Below, piece after piece: positions 1 through 7,190 of a DNA stretch of 64,000 nucleotides. The position numbers and the translations under genes are program-made. Position 1 is the stretch's first letter. The number at the start of each line of letters is the position of its first letter. A model generated the notes under the pieces. The model made no database searches. It worked only from the letters and a program-made list of their open reading frames with translations, and was not told the DNA's origin. The DNA is from Microbulbifer sp. YPW16 (lineage in GTDB: Bacteria > Pseudomonadota > Gammaproteobacteria > Pseudomonadales > Cellvibrionaceae). The stretch covers positions 3,366,001 to 3,430,000 of the forward strand of contig NZ_CP089928.1 of the NCBI RefSeq assembly GCF_021290385.1, written 5' to 3'.

Positions 1-1
1 G

Positions 2-703
2 CGGGTGGAATCCGGTGTGCAGCCGGATACCACTGAGATCCATGTACGGCATTACTCCCTGCCCAGGGATGACCCGCGCAACGAAATTGCCTGGCCGGAG
101 CAGTCCACCAGCCCCGAGCGCGAGGGCTGGATGATCGACGAGATGTCCACGGCTCTCGCCGCAGAGGCTTCCGGTGCCGCGGCATCGCTGGTGGCACAGG
201 CCATCGGTGGCGGCAGCGTCAAGGTACAGCTGCGCGAGCCGGCCCGACGCGATCCCTTCCTGTCCCTGGACCTGTCGATGGACCGGGCCTGGGCCACTGT
301 CGCCCATGCCCTGAACTCCGGTGCTTACCGCCTGCATCTCGAAGATGAGGATCGCCGGATTTTCTATGTGACTTTCGATCAGGATCGCGAGCTCACTGAG
401 GAGGAAGACGGCGGCTGGTTCTCCTGGGGCTCTTCCGACGACGAGGACAAGCTTGCGCAGTCAGCGTCCAAGGTCACCCTGCCGCAGGTGCTGGGCAATG
501 TAGACCCGACCACTGACCCGGCCCTGTTCGGCGGAATGTCTGGCCTGGGCGGCGCCACCGGTGCGGATATTCCGGGCTATATCGTCGTCGTGCGCAGCAC
601 GCCGGATGCGGTGGAAGTGCGGGTACGGGACACCAGTGGCAAGCCCCTCAAGCGTGGGCGGGCGTCTGACCTGTTGATGGCAATTCGCCAGAACCTGATT
701 TAG
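2..703 (+). CDS. bamC: Outer membrane assembly lipoprotein BamC, 3' part
   Basis: The reading frame is already open at the left edge, so the start and lipobox lie outside the window. The visible part is about 233 residues. It holds an acidic linker and the C-terminal BamC-like region: a segment on lipoprotein cargo (RRDPFLSLDLSMDRAW), a conserved stretch that ends in a beta strand (RIFYVTFD), and a terminal helix-grip region ending near LLMAIRQNL. BamC is the accessory lipoprotein of the BAM complex, which inserts beta-barrel proteins into the outer membrane; this fits a genome with so many TonB receptors. The next gene, 10 bp downstream, is a metallo-beta-lactamase protein, an order also known downstream of dapA-bamC in Pseudomonas. 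Identification is from sequence character and context. Confidence 0.75.
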   Translation, partial: RVESGVQPDTTEIHVRHYSLPRDDPRNEIAWPEQSTSPEREGWMIDEMSTALAAEASGAAASLVAQAIGGGSVKVQLREPARRDPFLSLDLSMDRAWATVAHALNSGAYRLHLEDEDRRIFYVTFDQDRELTEEEDGGWFSWGSSDDEDKLAQSASKVTLPQVLGNVDPTTDPALFGGMSGLGGATGADIPGYIVVVRSTPDAVEVRVRDTSGKPLKRGRASDLLMAIRQNLI

Positions 704-713
704 GGCCCGGCTT

Positions 714-1493
714 ATGTCAGCCGGTCCGTCTCTTCGTTTTGCCTCCCTGGGGAGCGGCAGCAAGGGCAACGGCACGCTGGTCGCCAGTGGCGACCACTGC
801 CTGTTGGTGGACTGTGGTTTTACCATCAAGGAAACCGAGCGACGCATGGCGCGGCTCGGCATGTCCCCGGCAGACCTGTCGGCGATTCTCGTCACCCATG
901 AGCACAGCGACCACCTCTCCGGGGTGGCACCGCTGGCCCGTAAATACAAGCTCCCCGTCTACCTGACGCCGGGCACCCTGCGGGCCAGGGATATTGGCAA
1001 GCTGCCACAGGTGCACCTGATAGAGGGGCACAAGCCATTCGCGGTGGCCGATATCCAGGTCACCCCGGTGGCTGTGCCACACGATGCCCGGGAGGCGGCA
1101 CAGTTCGTGTTCCGCCGCGACGGCCGCAGCCTGGGCCTGCTTACCGACCTGGGCACCGTCACCCCGCATGTCGAGGAGCACTACAGTGGCTGCGATGCCC
1201 TGGTGCTGGAAGCCAACCACGACCCCCTGATGCTGGCCCAGGGTCCCTATCCGCCCTCGCTGAAGCGGCGTGTCGGCGGAGCCTACGGCCACCTCAGCAA
1301 CCAGCAGGCGGCCGGGTTCCTGCAGCGCGTCGGCCACGAGCAACTACAGCACCTGGTGGTGGCCCATATCAGTGAAAAGAACAATACCGTCGAGCTGGCG
1401 CGGACTGCGCTGTCGGGGCCCGCGGAGCAGGTCGACAACTGTATTTTCGCCTGCCAGCAACAGGGCTTCGACTGGCTGGAAATCAACCGCTAG
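714..1493 (+). CDS. MBL-fold metallohydrolase, YycJ/WalJ type
   Basis: A 259-residue metallo-beta-lactamase-fold protein. The metal-binding motif THEHSDH is visible near residues 62-68, with further ligands expected at the histidine in VPHD, the aspartate in LLTDLG and the histidine in VVAHIS. The N-terminus (SLGSGSKGNGTLV) is typical of the YycJ/WalJ branch, single-domain hydrolases proposed to act on nucleic acid or phosphodiester substrates. It starts 10 bp after bamC and is probably cotranscribed with it. The substrate cannot be read from sequence. Confidence 0.85.
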   Translation: MSAGPSLRFASLGSGSKGNGTLVASGDHCLLVDCGFTIKETERRMARLGMSPADLSAILVTHEHSDHLSGVAPLARKYKLPVYLTPGTLRARDIGKLPQVHLIEGHKPFAVADIQVTPVAVPHDAREAAQFVFRRDGRSLGLLTDLGTVTPHVEEHYSGCDALVLEANHDPLMLAQGPYPPSLKRRVGGAYGHLSNQQAAGFLQRVGHEQLQHLVVAHISEKNNTVELARTALSGPAEQVDNCIFACQQQGFDWLEINR

Positions 1494-1530
1494 GTACCTG
1501 GTTGCCGTTTCTGGTAACCACGACCGGTGG

Positions 1531-1559
1531 CTGTAGGGGCGAACCTGGTGCTCGCCCGC
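1531..1559 (+). repeat. REP-like intergenic element, copy 1
   Basis: A short imperfect inverted repeat (GGGGCGAAC near one end, GCTCGCCCG at the other) that closely resembles two elements at 56165-56193 and 56278-56306. It sits in the gap between the metallo-beta-lactamase gene and the permease gene. Confidence 0.5.
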
Positions 1560-1659
1560 ATTGCCTGGATCCAGGCACCCGGGCAAGTCTATTATTCGCT
1601 CGCCGTGACTGGCTGCTGCCGCCAGCCGGGGGACAAGGAATTCAAGGGGGAGAGCAGTA

Positions 1660-2484
1660 ATGGAAACACTCCTGGTATATCTCGCCGTGGGCGCGGTGGC
1701 CGGCACCATTGCGGGCCTGTTCGGCGTCGGTGGTGGACTTATCATTGTCCCGGCCCTGGTGCTGGTATTTACGGCACAGGAACTCTCCCCGGAAATCCTT
1801 ACCCATATGGCAGTGGCCACCTCCCTGGCCACTATCGTCATCACCTCTGTCAGCTCGATCCGCACGCACCACCTGAAGGGGGCGGTGGACTGGCGGGTTT
1901 TCCGGTTGATGGCGCCGGGCATCCTGCTGGGGTCCTGGCTCGGCGGTGTGACAGCTCACCTCTTGCCGGGCGCCTGGCTGCAGATGCTGATCGGCGTGTT
2001 TGCCGTGGCCATCGCCTGCAAAATGTGGCTGGATGGCCTGCGCTCGGTGCCTTTGCCGGAGGACGGCGGGAAGTTGCCGGGGGCCGTGGCACTCAGTGGG
2101 GCAGGGGGTGTGATTGGCTGGGCGTCGGCGATCTTCGGCATTGGTGGTGGCTCACTCACCGTGCCGTTCCTGTCCCGCTGCCATGTGCAGATCCAGCGCG
2201 CCGTGGCTACCTCTGCGGCCTGCGGGCTGCCTATCGCGGTGGCGGGTGCAATCAGTTTTGCCGTCCAGGGATGGTCGGACCCGCTGCTGCCGGACTGGAG
2301 CACCGGCTATATCTACTGGCCGGCCTTCCTGGGTATCGTTATGGCCAGCGCAATTTTCGCTCGCTTCGGTGCGCTGCTGGCCCACCGGCTATCCCCGCCC
2401 CTGCTCAAGAACTGCTTCGGTGGCCTGCTGTTCGTGATCGGGCTGCGGTTTATCTGGCTCAACCGGTCCCTTTTGCTGGGGTGA
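1660..2484 (+). CDS. TauE/SafE family membrane permease
   Basis: A 274-residue, very hydrophobic protein with about eight membrane segments. It shows the family's two similar halves, each with a glycine-rich motif: FGVGGGLIIVPAL near residues 20-32 and FGIGGGSLTVPFL near 160-172. TauE/SafE proteins (DUF81) are proposed exporters of sulfite, sulfoacetate or related anions across the inner membrane; the substrate of this one is unknown. A good ribosome-binding site (GGGGGAGAG) lies about 10 nt upstream of the ATG. No sulfur-metabolism gene is adjacent. Confidence 0.85.
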   Translation: METLLVYLAVGAVAGTIAGLFGVGGGLIIVPALVLVFTAQELSPEILTHMAVATSLATIVITSVSSIRTHHLKGAVDWRVFRLMAPGILLGSWLGGVTAHLLPGAWLQMLIGVFAVAIACKMWLDGLRSVPLPEDGGKLPGAVALSGAGGVIGWASAIFGIGGGSLTVPFLSRCHVQIQRAVATSAACGLPIAVAGAISFAVQGWSDPLLPDWSTGYIYWPAFLGIVMASAIFARFGALLAHRLSPPLLKNCFGGLLFVIGLRFIWLNRSLLLG

Positions 2485-2507
2485 TAATAGTCTCCCCTCA
2501 ATCTTAG

Positions 2508-2533
2508 GTAGGAGCGGCCGCTGGCCGCGACCG
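2508..2533 (+). repeat. REP-like GC-rich palindrome, copy 2
   Basis: Contains GCGGCC-GCT-GGCCGC, a 6-bp inverted repeat. Its first 22 bases occur exactly, in inverted orientation, at 56119-56140, and a near copy lies at 56337-56360. The rest of the 348-bp gap (2485-2832) holds only a terminator; short open frames there have no coding character. Confidence 0.55.
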
Positions 2534-2757
2534 TCGCGCCACAAGGTGCCCCAGGCGGCGCAATCCGCTGTGCTTATTGCGCCCTATTCGCCACGCTTGA
2601 TCTCAGTCTTCCTCGTTGTTGGCGCATCTCGACCGCCTCCCCGCTACATTGTCGAAAGGGGCCCGAACCGGCTTCCCGCTTCCCAATACCACGAAGCCTG
2701 GCTGGGCTGGGACTGGATGGGGATGCCGTTCCGGGGGGCATCGTCGTAGGCCGGCCA

Positions 2758-2788
2758 TAAAAAAGGGCCGCTGTTTCCAGCGGCCCTT
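2758..2788 (-). terminator. Rho-independent terminator of the POT transporter gene
   Basis: A perfect 9-bp stem (2765-2773 with 2778-2786) with a four-base loop. On the minus strand it is followed by a run of T (the A run at 2759-2764). It lies about 45 bp after the stop of the minus-strand peptide transporter gene. Confidence 0.9.
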
Positions 2789-2832
2789 GATAGTGTGGAG
2801 CGAGCGAATGTCGCCCTTGCCCGGAATCCGGG

Positions 2833-4368
2833 TCAGGAAGTGGTTCTGGCGGCGGTCTCGGCCGGCTCGACCGGCTGGGATACCTCGCTGTGTCCCTCCC
2901 ACTTCTTGGACTTCAGGCTGATCAGTGCGATCACGGCACCGATGCCGATGCTGAATACTGCGATCTGCAGGTACAGGTTAGGCAGTTCGGAGACGTTGTT
3001 GGGGTCGAAATTACCCGCGAGCAGGCCGGCGATGATGTTACCGATAGAGTAGGTGAGTACGAACACACCCATCATCTGGCCGGCGAAGCGGCGCGGTGAC
3101 AGCTTGCTGACGGCGCTCAGGGCTACCGGGCTCAGGCACAGCTCACCGACCGTATGCAGGAAGTAAGTGGTTACCAGCCAGTAAGGCGCCACTTTCAGGC
3201 CCTCGGCCGCATACTGGGCGGCAAAGAACATAACGATAAAGCCGCTGGCCATGATCATCAGGCCGATGGCGCACTTCATGCCGTAGGACGGTGTGATCAT
3301 GCGCTTGCCCAGGTTGATCCACAGGGCGGCGAAGAAGGGCGACAGGATGATGATGAACATCGGGTTGACGTTCTGGAACCAGGACGCCGGGATCTCGAAG
3401 GCGCCGATCATGCGGTCGGTGTAGTCACGGCCAAACAGGTTCAGGGAAGAGCCCGCCTGCTCAAAGCCGGACCAGAAGCAGGCCGAGGCTACACACACCA
3501 GGAACAGGGCCCACATGCGCTTCTTCTCGGTCTCGCTCAGGCCACCACCGAAGTAAATGTAGGCATAGTAGGCGAAGAAGATCAGGGTGAAGGCCACAGC
3601 CACGTACTGGGCCACGGCTACCGGGTTGATGGTGATGGCGCCGGTCATGGTCAGGGCTGTGACGACCACTACCGCGGCGACAACCGCCCAGATGGTGCTC
3701 CAGGCCTTCTTGGCACCCTCGGTAGTCATGGGATGCTCAGGCTTCAGGCTCGCATCACCCAGGTTGCCGATAGTCTTGCGGTATTGGATCAGGCCTACAG
3801 CCATACCCACAGCGGCAGCACCGAAGCCCCAGTGCCAGCCCACTTTTTCACCGAAGTAGCCGCAGATCATGTAGCCCAGCACGGAACCGATATTGATACC
3901 CATGTAGTAGAGGGCATAGCCGCTGTCGCGACGGACATCATCGGAGGCGTACAGGTGACCGACCAGGGCGCTGATGTTGGGCTTCAGCAGGCCGGTGCCG
4001 GAGGCCACCAGGATCAGGCCAATAAAGAAAGTGCTGTCGCTGGGGATGGCCAGCACGATATGGCCACACATAATGATGATGCCGCCATACCAGACCGTTC
4101 TCTGTCCGCCCAGCAGGCGGTCGGCGATCCAGCCTCCCGGAAGACCCAGGAAGTAAACCGCGCCGGTGTACAGGCCGTAGATGGCGGTTGCGGCTGCCAC
4201 GGTGAAGGCAAGGCCCTCTTCCTGCAGGCTCGCGGTCATGAACAGTACGAGCAGGGCGCGCATACCGTAATAACTCATGCGCTCCCACATTTCGGTAAAG
4301 AACAGGGTCGAGAGCCCTTTCGGATGGCCGAAAAAGCCATCGCTGTTCTGGTGTGTGTTGGACGACAT
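2833..4368 (-). CDS. POT-family proton-dependent oligopeptide transporter
   Basis: A 511-residue inner-membrane transporter of the proton-dependent oligopeptide family (PTR2/POT, major facilitator fold). The diagnostic ExxER motif is present (E26-M-W-E29-R30), as are GGWIADRLLG in the loop after helix 2 and YYMGINIGS in helix 5. At least twelve hydrophobic segments are seen. Members import di- and tripeptides with protons. A second, less similar member lies at 44318-45793. With the TBDR cluster and the secreted peptidase nearby, this suggests a peptide-scavenging lifestyle. The start at 4368 fits the family N-terminus; the ribosome-binding site is weak. Confidence 0.92.
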   Translation of the reverse strand: MSSNTHQNSDGFFGHPKGLSTLFFTEMWERMSYYGMRALLVLFMTASLQEEGLAFTVAAATAIYGLYTGAVYFLGLPGGWIADRLLGGQRTVWYGGIIIMCGHIVLAIPSDSTFFIGLILVASGTGLLKPNISALVGHLYASDDVRRDSGYALYYMGINIGSVLGYMICGYFGEKVGWHWGFGAAAVGMAVGLIQYRKTIGNLGDASLKPEHPMTTEGAKKAWSTIWAVVAAVVVVTALTMTGAITINPVAVAQYVAVAFTLIFFAYYAYIYFGGGLSETEKKRMWALFLVCVASACFWSGFEQAGSSLNLFGRDYTDRMIGAFEIPASWFQNVNPMFIIILSPFFAALWINLGKRMITPSYGMKCAIGLMIMASGFIVMFFAAQYAAEGLKVAPYWLVTTYFLHTVGELCLSPVALSAVSKLSPRRFAGQMMGVFVLTYSIGNIIAGLLAGNFDPNNVSELPNLYLQIAVFSIGIGAVIALISLKSKKWEGHSEVSQPVEPAETAARTTS

Positions 4369-4782
4369 AACCTGAAATTCCAGTTGTTATAGCTTTAGGC
4401 GTGAGACCCGGGGCCGGTGTCAAACCGGGCCGGTTGCCAGTTATCGAGTGGCAGGATCCGGGAGCTGGCCAATGCGGACCGCCGGTAGTAGCCGACTGTC
4501 TCGTCAGCACCGGTCGCGTTTGCGACAGCTACTGGTGAATGCATGGTACTCCTCAGTCTGCAGTGGTTATCGGCAGCCCCGCGGGACCAATGGCTATCCT
4601 GTGGCGCCGGCGGCGTGGACAGCGAGTGTCACGGGGACTTCCAAAACAAGCCATCGCAGTTTAACAGCAGTCTGTTAGGCAGGCGACTCGTTGCAATTGA
4701 AACCGCCCATTTTGGTATTCGGGTATTCAAACAGGGGAAATTTGGTGTTAAATGCTGTGTGACAGCTTTTTGACAGGGGAAA
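4369..4782. other. Divergent intergenic region
   Basis: 414 bp between the divergent POT transporter and lipoprotein genes; both promoters must lie here. The only clear symmetry is TAACAG-CAGT-CTGTTA at 4662-4677, which could be a small operator. The last 50 bp hold two similar CAGGGGAAA stretches; the second is the likely ribosome-binding site of the lipoprotein gene. No convincing coding sequence was seen. Confidence 0.4.
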
Positions 4783-6009
4783 ATGACAATGAGAACCCCA
4801 CTGATCCTCCTGGCGCTGGTGACTCTCGCGGGCTGTGCCAGCCTGCCAGAGCCCGAGCCGCCTGCAAATATCACCGGAATCCTCTCCGGAGAGAGCATCC
4901 TTGGCCGGCCGGTCAGCACGAGCCGGCTGCCAGACCAGGACCTGCTGGCACTGTCCCCTGAAATGCATGATTACCTGTCCGGAATCGCCCCGGGGGCGCG
5001 TCCGGACAGTCGCCTGGCGGCGCTGATCCGCGCCTTCGAGCAGCAGGAGTTCGCCGTACAGTACGACGCGAACAGCACCCTGACGGCAAGCGATACCTAC
5101 CACCAGCAGCGTGGTAATTGCCTCGCCTTTACCCTGATGATGGTGGCGATGAGCCGGGAGCTGGGGGCCGATGCCTACTTCAACGAGGTGGATGTGCCGC
5201 CGGTCTGGGACAGCGCGGAAGACCAGACCTTCGTGGTCTACCGCCATATCAACATGGTTTCGGAAAGCCGGCGTGGTCGGCGGGTCGTGGATTTCAACCT
5301 GGAGGCCTATGACCCGGTTTACGACCAGCGCCGCCTGACTGACCGCGAAGCCTTCGCCCAGTATTACAGCAACCGTGGCATTGAGCTGATGCAGCAGGGC
5401 AACATCGAACTCGCTTTCCTGCACCTGCGCAAGGCAATCGACCTGCAGCCGGGAAGTGGTGACCTGTGGTCGAACATGGGGGCGCTGTATAGCCGCGCGG
5501 GGCAGAGGACCGAGGCGGAGAACAGCTATCGCCAGGCGTTGGTGCTGGATGCAGGGCACCTGGTGGCCATCAGTAACCTGGAACGCCTTTACCGTGCTGG
5601 CGGGCGCACGCAGCTGGCCGACGCCTATGCCCGTAGTGCCCGCTACCACCGGGAGCGCAATCCCTATTATCTCTACCAGAAGGCTCGCTCAGCTTATGAA
5701 GAGGGAGAGTATGAGCAGGCGCATCACCAGCTTAAAAGAGCCCTCTGGAAGCATGAGGAAGATCACCGTTTCCACTTTCTCATGGCCCTGACCAGTCTGC
5801 GCCTGGGGGATGTTAACGGTTCCCGGGAGCACTTTACCCAGGCATTCCTGTTGGCGGAAAACCCTGGTGCAGAAAAGGCCTATGCGCGGAAGTTGCGCGC
5901 TATTTCCGGGGGTAAAGCGCAATTCGAGTTTCGTGGGGGAGGGGAAGCCACACAGCGCGATTCCTGGTGGCAGAGAGTCAGCCCCGAGAACGCATTGCCT
6001 TTCTTTTAG
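4783..6009 (+). CDS. Lipoprotein with transglutaminase-like domain and TPR repeats
   Basis: 408 residues. A lipoprotein signal ends in LAGC with Cys18 as the lipidated residue. The middle part looks like a transglutaminase/papain-like fold, with Cys113 (RGNCLAF), His155 (VYRHIN) and Asp170 (VVDFN) in the expected order for a catalytic triad. From about residue 185 to 385 there are TPR-type helical repeats (for example YYSNRGIELMQQGNIELAF). It is probably anchored on the periplasmic side and acts on, or assembles with, envelope proteins; the substrate is unknown. A second ATG two codons in (4789) is an equally possible start. It converges with the metallopeptidase gene downstream. Confidence 0.75.
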   Translation: MTMRTPLILLALVTLAGCASLPEPEPPANITGILSGESILGRPVSTSRLPDQDLLALSPEMHDYLSGIAPGARPDSRLAALIRAFEQQEFAVQYDANSTLTASDTYHQQRGNCLAFTLMMVAMSRELGADAYFNEVDVPPVWDSAEDQTFVVYRHINMVSESRRGRRVVDFNLEAYDPVYDQRRLTDREAFAQYYSNRGIELMQQGNIELAFLHLRKAIDLQPGSGDLWSNMGALYSRAGQRTEAENSYRQALVLDAGHLVAISNLERLYRAGGRTQLADAYARSARYHRERNPYYLYQKARSAYEEGEYEQAHHQLKRALWKHEEDHRFHFLMALTSLRLGDVNGSREHFTQAFLLAENPGAEKAYARKLRAISGGKAQFEFRGGGEATQRDSWWQRVSPENALPFF

Positions 6010-6029
6010 AAAGTAACAGGGCTGTCAGC

Positions 6030-6860
6030 TCACAGCAGGTGATCGAACCTGGGGAAGCCGGCCCGGTTTTTCATTACGTCCATCGCACGGCTGAATACGG
6101 CTTCCCCGGCAATCCGGTCCAGTTCGTTGACCAGCCCTTCCATATCGTGCGCCTTGGTCCGGCAGCATGCCAGGTACTCCCGCAGGATCGCCTGCAGGGA
6201 TTCGCCATTGCTTTGCAGCTCCCGATCCACGGCAAGAAAATAAACCGCACCTCCCCAGTACATCGTCGGGTATTGCCTTGCTTTGCGCAGCCTGGGTGCA
6301 GCACGGGCAAATGGTTCGCCGGAAACAAATCCACTGCGCTGGTATGCCTGCGATGCGCGCTCAATCCTGGACTGGTAGCGCTGCTGCATTTCCTCCGGGG
6401 AAATCAGCTTCATGCTTGCCATCACCTGATACTGCATATAACTGGCAAAACCCTCAGCAAACCAGGCATGTTCACGCCCCAGGTAAGGGATTAACAGGTG
6501 ACTGAGCTCGTGCGGGGCTGTCCAGTCGTCCAGGAAGTCTTCCAGTGAAAACGCAGGGTCAACATGGAAGTCTATTCCCTGAATACCGTGTCTTCTGGTG
6601 TTGGCCCAGGGGACTGGCTCGCGCTGTTGGTCGCGGCGATAAAAAGATACATGAATATCAAAAGGGTAGGTCGTGACATGTTGCTCTATACCGGACACTG
6701 TCCGGGCTACCCATTGCCGGAGCTTGCGCTTTTCTCCGTTACTGAACTGGTCTTCCCAGCTCCATATGATTTCGGCATTGGCTGACTGACCGAAAATTAA
6801 AAGGATGAATATTGCGCCATAGCAGAGTCGTGCCAGTCTGGAGTAAACGGTGAATTTCAT
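6030..6860 (-). CDS. Secreted HExxH zinc metallopeptidase-like protein
   Basis: 276 residues. The start at 6860 was chosen because it opens a clean signal peptide (ending SANA|E) and has AGGAGG just upstream; an in-frame extension to 6968 lacks both. His117-Glu118-Leu-Ser-His121 is a HExxH zinc motif, and Glu136 in WFAEGFASY is the third ligand expected for a gluzincin. This is the pattern of small periplasmic or secreted peptidases of unknown target. Its stop is 20 bp from that of the transglutaminase-like lipoprotein, and the two converge. Confidence 0.75.
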   Translation of the reverse strand: MKFTVYSRLARLCYGAIFILLIFGQSANAEIIWSWEDQFSNGEKRKLRQWVARTVSGIEQHVTTYPFDIHVSFYRRDQQREPVPWANTRRHGIQGIDFHVDPAFSLEDFLDDWTAPHELSHLLIPYLGREHAWFAEGFASYMQYQVMASMKLISPEEMQQRYQSRIERASQAYQRSGFVSGEPFARAAPRLRKARQYPTMYWGGAVYFLAVDRELQSNGESLQAILREYLACCRTKAHDMEGLVNELDRIAGEAVFSRAMDVMKNRAGFPRFDHLL

Positions 6861-7190
6861 TGACGCCTCCTGGATTGGTTCTGCTGGGGTATGCGGTAAG
6901 TATTGCATATGAAAACCAAATAAATTTGGTTTGCAGGAGGGAATATCTAACTGGTTCTTGGGTCCCAATTCTGGGCTATATCAGGTTTGTCAGCGCTCGT
7001 TTATGAATAAATAATGACACTTTATTATTCGAGACAAAAAAATATCCTGACAAGTATAAAAAAATTGAGGGCCAGCCTGTTTCATTCGTCCTCTCAATGC
7101 AAACGGCCGTTTTACTGTGCCCGCCATGAAGGCGGGGCTTGTAATAGAGGTTGGCCGCATAACAAAAAATGAAACAGGAAGGTTGAATCC
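6861..7190. other. Divergent intergenic region upstream of a TBDR
   Basis: 330 bp, AT-rich in 6990-7080, between the metallopeptidase gene and the first TBDR gene. A hairpin (CCCGCC at 7120-7125 with GGCGGG at 7131-7136) lies about 55 nt upstream of the TBDR start and could be a leader element. It does not match the leader shared by the three other receptors. AGGAAGG about 9 nt before 7191 is the ribosome-binding site. Confidence 0.4.

Noticed and set aside
2546..2749. Short open frames between the TauE/SafE and POT genes
   Set aside because: No ribosome-binding site or recognisable features; the region is better explained by a REP-like element and a terminator.
3154..4392. A 412-codon open frame opposite the first POT transporter, and a similar one at 44672-45610 opposite the second
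   Set aside because: Both mirror the codon pattern of the transporter genes and have a histidine- and glutamine-rich nonsense composition.
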